Assembly: GCA_021731285.1 (NCBI GenBank)
Contig: JAKFXR010000115.1
Span: forward strand, 1-39,699
Length of the DNA stretch: 39,699 bases
DNA from: Polaromonas sp.
GTDB lineage: Bacteria; Pseudomonadota; Gammaproteobacteria; Burkholderiales; Burkholderiaceae_C
Direction: 5' to 3'
Position 1 is the first letter of the stretch; each line of letters opens with the position of its first letter. This document shows, piece by piece, positions 9,657-17,859 of this stretch. The notes below the pieces were generated by a model that searched no databases, was not told where the DNA came from, and saw only the letters and a list, made by a program, of their open reading frames with translations. The position numbers were made by a program, and so were the translations under genes.

Positions 9657-10138
9657 ACTGGCACCCCGTTTGAACCGTCAGCACCATTCCCAACGGGTGC
9701 GTCTTCGGGTAAACCAAAGAACTGGCTCTGGTCGGGCACGATTTCCTCGTGAACTTCTTTGACCAGGCTGCGGCCCTTCAGTAAATGACGGCCCAACTGC
9801 GCGATGAACTGCTCGAAGCGGATCCGGCCCTGCGCACGCGCGGCCTCCTGATGGGCTTCCGGTACGGGCGTGCTTACGGTGAGGAAGTAACGAACATAGA
9901 GCGCCACCGTCTCAATCAGGATGTTCTGATCGCGCTCCAGTTTGCTGAACTGGTTGGACAGGCGATCCAGCCGCTTGGCAATCGCGGCTTCGCGCCGGTC
10001 GCCGCTGTCAGGCGACAGGAAGGATGACAGGGCTGCGGCAATGATGGAGGACTTGGACAGGCCCTTCATGGCTGCGAGCTCGTCCAACCGCTTCGCGTGG
10101 TCATGCTCCAGGAAGATGTTCAAACGCGTGCGGCTCAT
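9653..10138 (-). CDS. CopG-type ribbon-helix-helix protein of the conjugation operon
   Basis: This 161-residue protein lies between traG and trbB, where Tn4371-like ICEs carry a CopG-family gene. The N-terminus reads [20 protein letters not shown] then [17 protein letters not shown], a beta strand and two helices forming a ribbon-helix-helix DNA-binding domain. A longer helical, charged C-terminal part follows. Such proteins repress their own operon or act as accessory proteins at the transfer origin, and the sequence does not decide between these. It overlaps both neighbours by 4 nt. Confidence 0.85.
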   Translation of the reverse strand: MSRTRLNIFLEHDHAKRLDELAAMKGLSKSSIIAAALSSFLSPDSGDRREAAIAKRLDRLSNQFSKLERDQNILIETVALYVRYFLTVSTPVPEAHQEAARAQGRIRFEQFIAQLGRHLLKGRSLVKEVHEEIVPDQSQFFGLPEDAPVGNGADGSNGVPV

Positions 10139-12171
10139 AGCGCGATCCCATCGTCAGGATCGAGTGCGGCGAGGCGCGCGGTGCGCTGCATGCGCCGCTG
10201 GACCTGGTCAGGAACAGGCAAGGGTGCGTCGTCGTCATCCAGCAGGGCCAAGTCGGCTTCGATTGACTCTGGTTCAAAGTTGACTTCAACCTCGGCCAGC
10301 TCGGGCTGGCGTTGCAGACCACCGTCATCCATCAGGGCACTGCTGCCCAGGTTGCCTTTGGCTTGATGGGCGCTGGACTGCCGGGGAAAGGCGAGTCCAC
10401 TCCAGTCGTCCGGGCGCCGGGCCGGTGTGTCCGCATAGCCGTCCGTGCTTAAGACCGGCGGTGCGAGCACGCGGTGCTTGAAGTTGCCGTCATGGTAGTA
10501 GCGGATCTTGCGGGCCTGGATCGGCGCATGTCCCGAGACCATCACGACCTCTTCATCGGGCGGTAGTTGCATGACCTCGCCGGGTGTCAGCAGCGGACGG
10601 GCGGTCTCCTGGCGCGACACCATCAGGTGCCCGAGCCAGGGTGCCAGCCGGTGCCCGGCGTAGTTGCGCTGGGCGCGCAGCTCGGTTGCCGTTCCCAGCG
10701 CGTCGGAGATCCGCTTGGCCGTGCGTTCGTCATTGGTGGCGAACGCAATGCGCACGTGGCAGTTGTCCAGAATCGCGTGGTTCGGCCCATAGGCCTTGTC
10801 GATCTGGTTGAGCGATTGGGCGATCAGGAAGGCGCGTAGCCCATAGCCAGCCATGAAGGCCAGCGCGCTCTCGAAGAAATCGAGTCGTCCCAGCGCCGGG
10901 AACTCGTCGAGCATCAGGAGCAACTGGTGCTTGCGTGCAATGCCGTCCGAACCATCGAGTGATTCAGTGAGGCGACGCCCAATCTGGTTGAGCAGCAGGC
11001 GAATCAGCGGCTTGGTGCGGCTGATGTCCGAGGGCGGCACCACGAGGTACAGGGATACCGGATGCCGCGCATCGATCAGGTCGGCGATGCGCCAGTCGCA
11101 GCGCGAAGTGACCGCGGCCACCGTCGGGTCCCGATACAGCCCTAGAAAACTCATCGCCGTGGACAGTACACCCGAGCGCTCGTTCTCGCTTTTGTTCAGC
11201 ACTTCACGGGCGGCTGAGGCCACCACCGGATGTGGACTGCTATCCAGGTGGGCGGTGGTCATCATGAGGTGCAGGGTCAGTTCGAACGGCCGCGCAGGAT
11301 CCGACAGGAAGGTGGCGACGCCGCGCAAGGTCTTGTCGGTGCCGGCGTAGAGCACGTGCAGGATGGCGCCCACCAGCAGGGCGTGGCTGGTCTTCTCCCA
11401 GTGGTTGCGGCGCTCCAGCGCGCCTTCGGGATCGACCAGGATGTCGGCGATGTTCTGCACGTCACGCACTTCGTGGTTGCCGCGCCGGACTTCCAGTAGC
11501 GGGTTGTACGCTGCCGAGCGGGCATCGGTCGGGTTGAACAGCAGGCAATGCGAGAAGCGGGCGCGCCAGCCCGCCGTGAGGGTCCAGTTCTCACCCTTGA
11601 TGTCGTGGATCACAACGGAGCCAGGCCAAGACAGCAATGTGGGCACCACCAGACCGACACCCTTGCCGGAACGGGTGGGGGCAAAAGCCATCACGTGCTC
11701 GGGGCCGTCGTGGCGCAGGTATTGACTACTCTTGCCATCGCCCACGCGTCCCAGGAAAACGCCACTGGGTCGGGTCAAGCCGGATCGGGTGATTTCTTTG
11801 GCAGAAGCCCAGCGCGCCGAACCGTAGGTGGTGACCAGCCTGGATTGACGGGCACGCCATACCGACATGCTGACGGCGACAGCTGCTGCGGTCAGACCGC
11901 TCGATGCGGAAATTGCGCCGCCCTGCAGGAAGATGTCAGGGGCGTAGGCGTCGAAGAAATACCACCACTCGAACAAGCGCCAGGGGTGGTAGATCGGTAT
12001 GTCGAGCACCTCGAACCACGGGGGTCCGAGACGCGGCTGGTAGCCCAACTGCGCTGCCGTCCATTGGGTGGCAATCCAGATACCCGAGACGGTGACACCG
12101 CCCACTGTCAGCACCTGCCCAAAAAGGATGCCGGTTGCGCTTGCGACGCCTGTTACGCTGTTTGACTGCAC
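10135..12171 (-). CDS. traG: TraG/VirD4-family type IV coupling protein
   Basis: This 678-residue protein is the coupling ATPase that docks the relaxase-DNA complex to the channel. Two N-terminal membrane segments lie at about 13-35 and 85-105. The ATPase core has a Walker A PTRSGKGV at 165-172 (FAPTRSGKGVGLVVPTLLSW) and a Walker B LLLMLDEFPALGRLD. The C-terminus is acidic. I chose the GTG at 12171 because AGGAGG (12182-12177) lies 5 nt upstream and the resulting N-terminus fits the family. It is the first gene of the leftward transfer operon. The matching relaxase lies 25 kb away, beyond the cargo. Confidence 0.95.
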   Translation of the reverse strand: MQSNSVTGVASATGILFGQVLTVGGVTVSGIWIATQWTAAQLGYQPRLGPPWFEVLDIPIYHPWRLFEWWYFFDAYAPDIFLQGGAISASSGLTAAAVAVSMSVWRARQSRLVTTYGSARWASAKEITRSGLTRPSGVFLGRVGDGKSSQYLRHDGPEHVMAFAPTRSGKGVGLVVPTLLSWPGSVVIHDIKGENWTLTAGWRARFSHCLLFNPTDARSAAYNPLLEVRRGNHEVRDVQNIADILVDPEGALERRNHWEKTSHALLVGAILHVLYAGTDKTLRGVATFLSDPARPFELTLHLMMTTAHLDSSPHPVVASAAREVLNKSENERSGVLSTAMSFLGLYRDPTVAAVTSRCDWRIADLIDARHPVSLYLVVPPSDISRTKPLIRLLLNQIGRRLTESLDGSDGIARKHQLLLMLDEFPALGRLDFFESALAFMAGYGLRAFLIAQSLNQIDKAYGPNHAILDNCHVRIAFATNDERTAKRISDALGTATELRAQRNYAGHRLAPWLGHLMVSRQETARPLLTPGEVMQLPPDEEVVMVSGHAPIQARKIRYYHDGNFKHRVLAPPVLSTDGYADTPARRPDDWSGLAFPRQSSAHQAKGNLGSSALMDDGGLQRQPELAEVEVNFEPESIEADLALLDDDDAPLPVPDQVQRRMQRTARLAALDPDDGIAL

Positions 12172-12540
12172 TTCTTCCTCCTGAACTCTTCGTGTTTTTG
12201 CGCGGCCCGAGAGGGGCCGTGGGGCGAAGAATCGCTGCTGTGGAGGTTCAGGTCAAAGACGCAGAAGACACACTGGCAAGACCTGTTCTGTCTGAATTCG
12301 CACTCGGTAACATGGCAGCGTGCTATTGCGTGGGCGGTCGTGACTGAGCGTTGAAACAGGAATGGTGGAGCGCCTACCAACCTTTACATTTGATTACCTG
12401 CATTTGACTTTTTGCCGTGAATAGCGTGCCCACGTAGACACTGATCCGATGTGCCCTTTCTTATACGGCGTGTTCAAGTGAAAGAGATGCACAATTAACG
12501 GAAGTCCAGCAATCTCGCATCTTTTCACCAGAGGACATCC
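12172..12540. other. Intergenic region between traG and a divergent small ORF
   Basis: This 369-nt stretch separates the leftward transfer operon from a rightward small gene. It is less GC-rich than the flanking trb genes, especially after about 12380. Apart from the traG leader elements I see no convincing gene. Short ORFs on both strands have no recognisable features. In related elements regulatory genes or sites sit near traG; here none can be identified. An origin of transfer could lie here or next to the relaxase, but I see no nick-site motif I can name. Confidence 0.5.
12177..12256 (-). promoter_or_regulatory. traG leader: possible promoter, hairpin and strong ribosome binding site
   Basis: Reading leftward, TTGACC (12256-12251), a 17-nt spacer and GATTCT (12233-12228) form a weak sigma-70-like promoter candidate. 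Between it and traG lies an inverted repeat with 6-bp arms (CGGCCC 12203-12208 and GGGCCG 12214-12219, loop GAGAG), and then AGGAGG 5 nt before the GTG start. The ribosome binding site is clear. The -10 is a poor match, so the promoter is tentative. The hairpin has no T-run after it on either strand. Confidence 0.35.
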
Positions 12541-12900
12541 ATGATCAAGCGTACGTCGGAGCCTTTTCTTGGCACTACAACCGATGTCAATCGTGCCTTC
12601 CCTGATGTCGAAGCCATCGACATGATGGTTGCGCAGGATCTTTATGGGTACTATTGCCAGCAGGAGAGTCAGCGCGTCAACTCGTTCACGAAAAGCAGTC
12701 TTCCCAGCCATGTTCGGTGCGTGAATCCGAGATGTCAACAGGGTGGGCTTCCGACGCAGAATATTGTTCTTTTTCACGAAGACGGCGAGTATGACTTTGC
12801 GTGTAACGGGCATGAAGGTTCGCCTGCGGGTCGACGTAAAGGCGACCCATGCGATAACCGCTTCAAGGTCATGTTCTGCATCGATCGGGGAAAAAAGTAG
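12541..12900 (+). CDS. Small Cys-rich protein of unknown function
   Basis: This 119-residue protein has AGAGGA ending 5 nt before its ATG, which favours it over an overlapping 139-codon ORF on the other strand. The second half holds two Cys clusters, RCVNPRC and FACNGH...GDPCDN, spaced like a small zinc-binding module, around a predicted beta-rich segment (NIVLFHEDGEYDFAC). The first half is acidic and helical. I do not recognise the family. Divergent from traG and outside the catabolic train, it may be an ICE backbone or accessory gene. Zinc binding is inferred only from Cys spacing. Confidence 0.6.
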   Translation: MIKRTSEPFLGTTTDVNRAFPDVEAIDMMVAQDLYGYYCQQESQRVNSFTKSSLPSHVRCVNPRCQQGGLPTQNIVLFHEDGEYDFACNGHEGSPAGRRKGDPCDNRFKVMFCIDRGKK

Positions 12901-12997
12901 ACCTCAAGCGCTTTCACGACGAAGACGCGTCGGGGTTAAAGGCGCGACTGTAATGAGCGTGTGTGAGCTCAGCGGCTGCCAAGTCGGCGCCACGCTT

Positions 12998-13464
12998 TCA
13001 ATTTGCCCGTTCTCGGGGCTCTGTGATGAGCGACGCAGCTAAGCATTGCGGGGTGGAGAGGGTGTTTTGCCCAAGGGTTATGAAAAAATCTACCCCATCA
13101 ATCCAGGTCTCCCGGTAGTCACAATCGTTAACGGACTTCACAAACGCCTTTGGCGCAGATGCATCGGGTTCTAGGTCGAACGCTACACCTTGCCTAATGA
13201 GGCTGACTTGTCTGGGGCCGAATCCATCCATCAGCTCCATTCGGTTGAACTTCGAAATTGTCGCGCTGTCGTTGAAGATGACGACATTGATATTTTCTGC
13301 ACCTGGGAGCTTGAAGAAACTCCAGGGAACTTCCTTTTGTTCCCAGCAGTGCTTCTTGACTTTCCGCGCAGTAGTGGTAGCGAGCCCTCCGCTTCGTAGT
13401 GCCAGTCGTGGTTGTTCTCGTAGACGTAGATAGGCAGTCCGTCTTTGGTGATAGTCATCGACAT
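12998..13464 (-). pseudogene. Frameshifted hypothetical gene
   Basis: Two overlapping minus-strand reading frames look like halves of one protein. The N-terminal part starts at 13464 and reads TITKDGLPIYVYENNHDWHY. Near 13385-13375 the sensible reading passes to another frame, which continues through KHCWEQKEVPWSFFKLPG, ATISKFNRMELMDGFG and DYRETWIDGVDFFITLGQ to a stop at 12998. A single-nucleotide indel in a run such as GGAGGGCTCG would explain this. The product is not recognised. Its lower GC content sets it apart from both flanks. A sequencing error is the alternative explanation. Confidence 0.5.
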
Positions 13465-13783
13465 TGAAGCTTAGAAGCTGAATTACAAATGTCCGCAGTG
13501 AACGCTCCCGGCCACAGGCCAAAGGTAGGACGAATGATCGGCTGTTTCTGTCGTTTTCCAAGACCAGGTTGTGGACGTCGCTGACTACGGCCAAGACCAA
13601 AATCTAGGATGTCTAAGGACTGAACTGGCGTGGCTGTATTGCTAGCCCAAGGTCAGAAAAGGCCAGTTTGAGAAAGGCTACCGTCGCCACATCAGAATCA
13701 GACAGTTCACGCGCAATCGGGATAGTAGGACTATGATTAAACATTTTTCCTAATTCTCAAGGACCTTTTCCTTCCCGGTAAAC
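13465..13783. other. Gene-poor segment before the AraC-family regulator
   Basis: No convincing coding sequence is seen. A 44-codon minus-strand ORF (13742-13611, starting MFNHSPTIPIAREL) has no recognisable feature and no clear ribosome binding site. TATGAT at 13732-13737 could be a -10 box for the regulator gene, but no good -35 box stands at the right distance. AAGGA about 20 nt before the regulator ATG is a weak, rather distant ribosome binding site. Confidence 0.4.
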
Positions 13784-14668
13784 ATGTCGACAGCCATCAA
13801 GATATTCCAAGGTCGCTTTGGTCGTGTCGCCCTGCTCGACATGAATGCTTCGCTGGTGGTACATGCGCACCACCATTGTCACATTCTGCTCAAGGCTGGC
13901 GGGGCCGACAGCGCGTTCCTGGTGCGCGGCGAGCGTCAGCCGCTGAACGGTGAAACTGCGGTGCTCGTCAACGCCTGGGAGCCGCATGCCTACACGCGCG
14001 CGGCGTCCCCCGGCGAGCAAACCCTGATCCTTGCTCTGTACATTGAGCCGTCGTGGCTTTCGGAAATCCAACGCTCTTTTACCTTGTCTTCGCACCCGCG
14101 CTTCTTTCCGCAGTCCTGCGTGCAGATCCGGCCGGAGACCCGCAAGATCGTCGAGGAATTCGTGCTGGAGTTGTGGTGGGCCGACGAAGTGGCTGCTAAT
14201 CGCCTGGAAAGCCTGCTGTTCAACCTGGTAATTTCGGTGATCGACAGTTATTCGGGCTGGCGCGATATTGCCGGCCTCTTGCGCAGTCGCCCGCCATCGT
14301 CGATAGACCCGCGCACCCGAAAGGTCATCACCCACATGCGCGAGAACCTGACGCGGGACTTTGACATGGACGACCTCGCCAGCTTCGCCGGGCTGTCGCG
14401 GGCGCATTTTTTCTCGCTGTTCCATCGCGATACCCATGTCACCCCGCTGGTGTATGCCAATGTCTTGCGCTTTGAGGCCGCCGTCGACCGGCTGTCGCAT
14501 TCGAGCGAGCCGGTGGGCGACGTTGGCCACAGCTTGGGGTTTACGGCCTCCAGTCATTTCGCGCGTTTTTTCCGGCAGCACCTGGGCATCACGCCCACCG
14601 ATTACCGTCGCGCCGTGAACCTCTACGAGCCGCCAGCCGGCTCGGCACCCGACTCCGATTTGCTCTAG
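13784..14668 (+). CDS. AraC-family transcriptional regulator of the catabolic cargo
   Basis: This 294-residue regulator has an N-terminal cupin-like sensing domain (VVHAHHHCHILLKAGGADSAF; LNGETAVLVNAWEPHAY). Its C-terminal AraC DNA-binding domain spans about 190-285, with two helix-turn-helix units (DMDDLASFAGLSRAHFFSLF and VGDVGHSLGFTASSHFARFF) and the family signature running into FRQHLGITPTDYRR. It is the first gene of the rightward cargo, 167 nt before the Mo-hydroxylase gene, on the same strand. It most likely activates the operon in response to the substrate or a pathway intermediate. The effector cannot be read from the sequence. Confidence 0.93.
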   Translation: MSTAIKIFQGRFGRVALLDMNASLVVHAHHHCHILLKAGGADSAFLVRGERQPLNGETAVLVNAWEPHAYTRAASPGEQTLILALYIEPSWLSEIQRSFTLSSHPRFFPQSCVQIRPETRKIVEEFVLELWWADEVAANRLESLLFNLVISVIDSYSGWRDIAGLLRSRPPSSIDPRTRKVITHMRENLTRDFDMDDLASFAGLSRAHFFSLFHRDTHVTPLVYANVLRFEAAVDRLSHSSEPVGDVGHSLGFTASSHFARFFRQHLGITPTDYRRAVNLYEPPAGSAPDSDLL

Positions 14669-14712
14669 CGGCCGCTGGCCGCGCCGATCAACCGGTTGCT
14701 GCATTGCAGCAT

Positions 14713-14770
14713 GAAAGTCGCCGGACTTTCTGAGCCAGGATCAGACGAATTGGTCCTTTGCTGGACTTTC
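14713..14770 (+). promoter_or_regulatory. Candidate operator: inverted and direct repeats upstream of the catabolic operon
   Basis: A perfect inverted repeat GAAAGTC-GCCG-GACTTTC occupies 14713-14730. Its right arm recurs as GGACTTTC at 14763-14770, 40 nt downstream of GGACTTTC at 14723-14730, close to four helical turns. AraC-family activators often bind directly repeated half-sites in front of their target promoter, so this is a plausible binding region for the adjacent regulator. No good -35/-10 pair was found in the gap, and the inverted repeat lacks a T-run, so a terminator is unlikely. Confidence 0.4.
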
Positions 14771-14835
14771 CTGTTCACGCCGTCCTGTGCGCTTGCCTAC
14801 GCTAAGCGCATAGACAAACAAGCAGGAGACATTCA

Positions 14836-17800
14836 GTGCACAGCGACCCGGGCGCCACGCAGTTCATGCGTCAGCCCTCCCTCTCATCCCATGTCGGCCA
14901 GTCGGTAGCACGCGTTGAAGACGACGCGCTGCTGAGCGGCCGCGGCCGTTATGGCGACGACCTGGGGGTGTCCTCGGGCACGCTGCATGCGGCGGTGCTG
15001 CGCTCGCCGCATGCGCACGCCGAACTGCTGGGACTGGACGCGTCTGCCGCGTTGGCCCTGCCGGGCGTTCGTGCCGTGCTGACCGGTGAAGATGTGCAGC
15101 GCTGGTCGCAACCGTTTGTGGTGGGCGTCAAGCAGCCCATGCAGCACTGGGCACTGGCGGTGGAGCGCGTGCGCTACGTAGGCGAGCCGGTGGCGGTGGT
15201 GATTGCCGAGAGCCGCTACCTGGCCGAAGACGCGCTCGATGCGATTCGCGTGGACTACCGCGGCCTGCCCGCCGTTGTCGACATGGAGCGGGCCATCGGC
15301 GTTGACGCCCCGGTGCTGCACGCGGCGGTGGGCAGCAACGTGGTGTCGGACCGCAGCTTCGCGTATGGCGATGCGCCCGCCGCGTTTGCGCAGGCGGCGC
15401 ACCGGGTCTCGCTGACCGTGCGTTACCCGCGCAACTCCTGCACACCGATCGAATGCGGCGTCGTGGTGGCCGAGCATCTGTCGGGCGACGAAGGCTACGA
15501 CGTGTTATCCAACTTCATGGGGCCGTTTTCGCTGCATGCGGTGATGGCCCTGGCGCTGCAGGTGCCGGGCAACAAGCTGCGCCACCGCATTCCGCGCGAT
15601 TCGGGCGGCAGTTTTGGCGTCAAGCAGGCGGTCTTTCCCTATGTGGTGTTGATGTGCCTGGCTTCCCGCAAGGCCGGTGCGCCGGTCAAATGGGTGGAGG
15701 ACCGGCTGGAGCATCTGACGGCCGCGACCTCGGCCACCGCACGCCTGACCACGATTGAAGCCGCCGTGAATACCGACGGGCGGGTTGAGGCGCTGCGCTA
15801 CGACCAGATGGACGAGGTCGGCGGCTACCTGCGCGCCCCCGAACCGGCGACGTTTTACCGCATGCACGGCGCCATGACCGGTGCCTACGACATAGCCCAC
15901 CTGCAGGTGCGCAACCGGGTGGTGCTCACGAACAAGATGCCGACCGGCCTGGTGCGCGGCTTTGGCGGGCCGCAGGTTTACTTCGCGCTGGAGCGGCTGA
16001 TGGACCGCATCGCCAGCGAACTGGGCATCGATCCGTTCGAGCTGCGCCGCCGCAATTTTGTGCAGGCCAACCAGTTTCCCTACCAAGCTGCCGCGGGTGC
16101 TGTGCTCGACTCGGGCGACTACCCGCGAGCACTGGAGCTCGCGCAGCAGCAAGCCGATATGCCGGCCCTGTATGCGCGGCGCGATGCGGCACGGGCGACA
16201 GGCAAACTCTACGGCATCGGCTGTGCCGCCATCGTCGAGCCCTCGGTGTCCAACATGGGCTACATCAGCACGGTGCTGACCGCCGAGCAGCGCGCCAAAG
16301 CCGGCCCCAAGAACGGGGCCATCGCCAGCGCCACGGTGGCCATTGATCTGCTGGGTGGTGTCAACGTCAACATCGCGTCGGCACCGGCCGGCCAGGGCCA
16401 CATGACCGTCTGCGCGCAGGTGGTGGCCGACGTGCTGGGCCTGCAGCCCGGTCAGATTGTTGTCAACGTCGAGTTTGATACCGCCAAAGATGCATGGTCG
16501 GTCGCCGCCGGCAACTACTCCAGCCGCTTCGCCGGCGCGGTGGCGGGCACGGTCCATCTTGCGGCCGTCAAAATGCGCGACAAACTCGCGCGCATCGCCG
16601 CCGCCTCACTCGGCTGTGCGCCCGAGCAGGTGCGCTTCGAAGCCGGCAAGGTCTTCAATGCGCTGGAGCCCGAGCGCTCGCAGGCCTTCACCCGGCTGGC
16701 CGCCAGTCCGCACTGGGCCCCGGGTCTGCTGCCCGAAGGCATCGAGCCCGGCTTGCGCGAAACCGCGTTCTGGACCGCCCCAACGCTGGCCGCGCCCGAC
16801 GCGCAAGACCGCGTCAACACCTCGGCGGCCTATGGTTTTGTGTTTGATATCTGCGGTCTGGAGGTCGATCCCGAGACCGGCCGCGTCCGGGTGGACCGCT
16901 ACATCACGGCGCACGACGCAGGCCGCATCCTGCACCCCGGCATGGCCGATGGCCAGATTCGTGGCGCCTTCGCACAGGGTCTGGGCGCTGCGCTGCTGGA
17001 AGAATTCCGCTATGCCGCCGATGGTGGCTTTCAGTCGGGCACCCTGGCCGACTACCTGATGCCGACGGCCTGCGAGGTGCCGGATCCGCAAATCGTCCAC
17101 ATGGAGACGCCATCGCCGTTCACGCCGCTGGGTGCCAAGGGCCTGGGCGAAGGCAACAACATGAGCACGCCGGTGTGCATTGCCAATGCGTTTGCCGACG
17201 CGCTCAGTCCCTTGCGTGAGCGCATCGGTGATGTCAGCGACATCCGCCTGCCGCTGACTCCATCGAAGGTGCTGGCCCTGATCGCTGCGGCCGAACCCGC
17301 GCCGCCTGCGGCGATGGCCCGGGCGATGGCCGCGCGGCCGGTGTCGGCCGCGCAGGACGGCCTGTCCCTGCACGCCGCCGGGGTGATCGAGATTGCCGCG
17401 CCCCCGGAGAAAGTGTTTGCGGTGCTGCTGGACCCCACTGCGCTGGCGCAAGTGATCCCGGGCTGTCACGAGCTGGTCTTGATTGGCGAAAACCGCTACC
17501 GCGCCGACGTCACGGTCGGCGTGGGACTGGTGAAAGCGCGTTATGCCGCCGAAATCGCCCTGTCGGAAATCGATGCGCCCCGCAGTCTGCGCCTCGCCGG
17601 GCAGGGATCCTCGTCGCTGGGTACCGGCGCTGGCAGCGGCACCGTGCGGCTGGAGGCCACGGCCGCTGGCACGCGGCTGCACTACGACTACGCCGCGCAG
17701 GTGGGCGGCAAGGTCGCTGCGGTCGGCAGCCGGATGCTGGAGGGCGCGGCCCGCATCGTGCTCGCGCAGCTGTTCGAGTCGCTGGGCCGGCAAGCCACCG

Positions 17801-17859
17801 GCGCGCGGCGCCTGAGCTGGTGGCAGCGCCTGCTTCAACGTTTGGGAGTATCCGCATGA
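14836..17859 (+). CDS. hmfA: Molybdenum hydroxylase large subunit with C-terminal SRPBCC domain (2-furoyl-CoA dehydrogenase-like)
   Basis: This 1007-residue protein starts at a GTG with AGGAGA six nt upstream. Residues ~16-815 form a xanthine-dehydrogenase/CoxL-type molybdopterin subunit: GGSFGVKQ at 257-264, VRGFGGPQ at 373-380, and PLGAKGLGEG with the expected catalytic Glu at 772. The CSFR active-site motif of CO dehydrogenase is absent. Residues ~843-985 form an extra SRPBCC/CoxG-like domain (GVIEIAAPPEKVFAVLLDP), and the end is amphipathic (SWWQRLLQRLG). With the CoA ligase, UbiD and hydratase genes this best fits the large subunit that hydroxylates 2-furoyl-CoA at C5. Another heteroaromatic acyl-CoA is possible. 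It overlaps the next gene by 4 nt. Confidence 0.75.
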   Translation: MHSDPGATQFMRQPSLSSHVGQSVARVEDDALLSGRGRYGDDLGVSSGTLHAAVLRSPHAHAELLGLDASAALALPGVRAVLTGEDVQRWSQPFVVGVKQPMQHWALAVERVRYVGEPVAVVIAESRYLAEDALDAIRVDYRGLPAVVDMERAIGVDAPVLHAAVGSNVVSDRSFAYGDAPAAFAQAAHRVSLTVRYPRNSCTPIECGVVVAEHLSGDEGYDVLSNFMGPFSLHAVMALALQVPGNKLRHRIPRDSGGSFGVKQAVFPYVVLMCLASRKAGAPVKWVEDRLEHLTAATSATARLTTIEAAVNTDGRVEALRYDQMDEVGGYLRAPEPATFYRMHGAMTGAYDIAHLQVRNRVVLTNKMPTGLVRGFGGPQVYFALERLMDRIASELGIDPFELRRRNFVQANQFPYQAAAGAVLDSGDYPRALELAQQQADMPALYARRDAARATGKLYGIGCAAIVEPSVSNMGYISTVLTAEQRAKAGPKNGAIASATVAIDLLGGVNVNIASAPAGQGHMTVCAQVVADVLGLQPGQIVVNVEFDTAKDAWSVAAGNYSSRFAGAVAGTVHLAAVKMRDKLARIAAASLGCAPEQVRFEAGKVFNALEPERSQAFTRLAASPHWAPGLLPEGIEPGLRETAFWTAPTLAAPDAQDRVNTSAAYGFVFDICGLEVDPETGRVRVDRYITAHDAGRILHPGMADGQIRGAFAQGLGAALLEEFRYAADGGFQSGTLADYLMPTACEVPDPQIVHMETPSPFTPLGAKGLGEGNNMSTPVCIANAFADALSPLRERIGDVSDIRLPLTPSKVLALIAAAEPAPPAAMARAMAARPVSAAQDGLSLHAAGVIEIAAPPEKVFAVLLDPTALAQVIPGCHELVLIGENRYRADVTVGVGLVKARYAAEIALSEIDAPRSLRLAGQGSSSLGTGAGSGTVRLEATAAGTRLHYDYAAQVGGKVAAVGSRMLEGAARIVLAQLFESLGRQATGARRLSWWQRLLQRLGVSA

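Noticed and set aside
12394-12813. 139-codon minus-strand ORF opposite the small Cys-rich gene
   Set aside because: It has no recognisable motif, while the plus-strand ORF has a well-placed AGAGGA and a structured Cys pattern.
14668-14730. Rho-independent terminator after the regulator gene
   Set aside because: Two inverted repeats are present (GCGGCC-GCT-GGCCGC at 14668-14682 and GAAAGTC-GCCG-GACTTTC), but neither is followed by a run of T.
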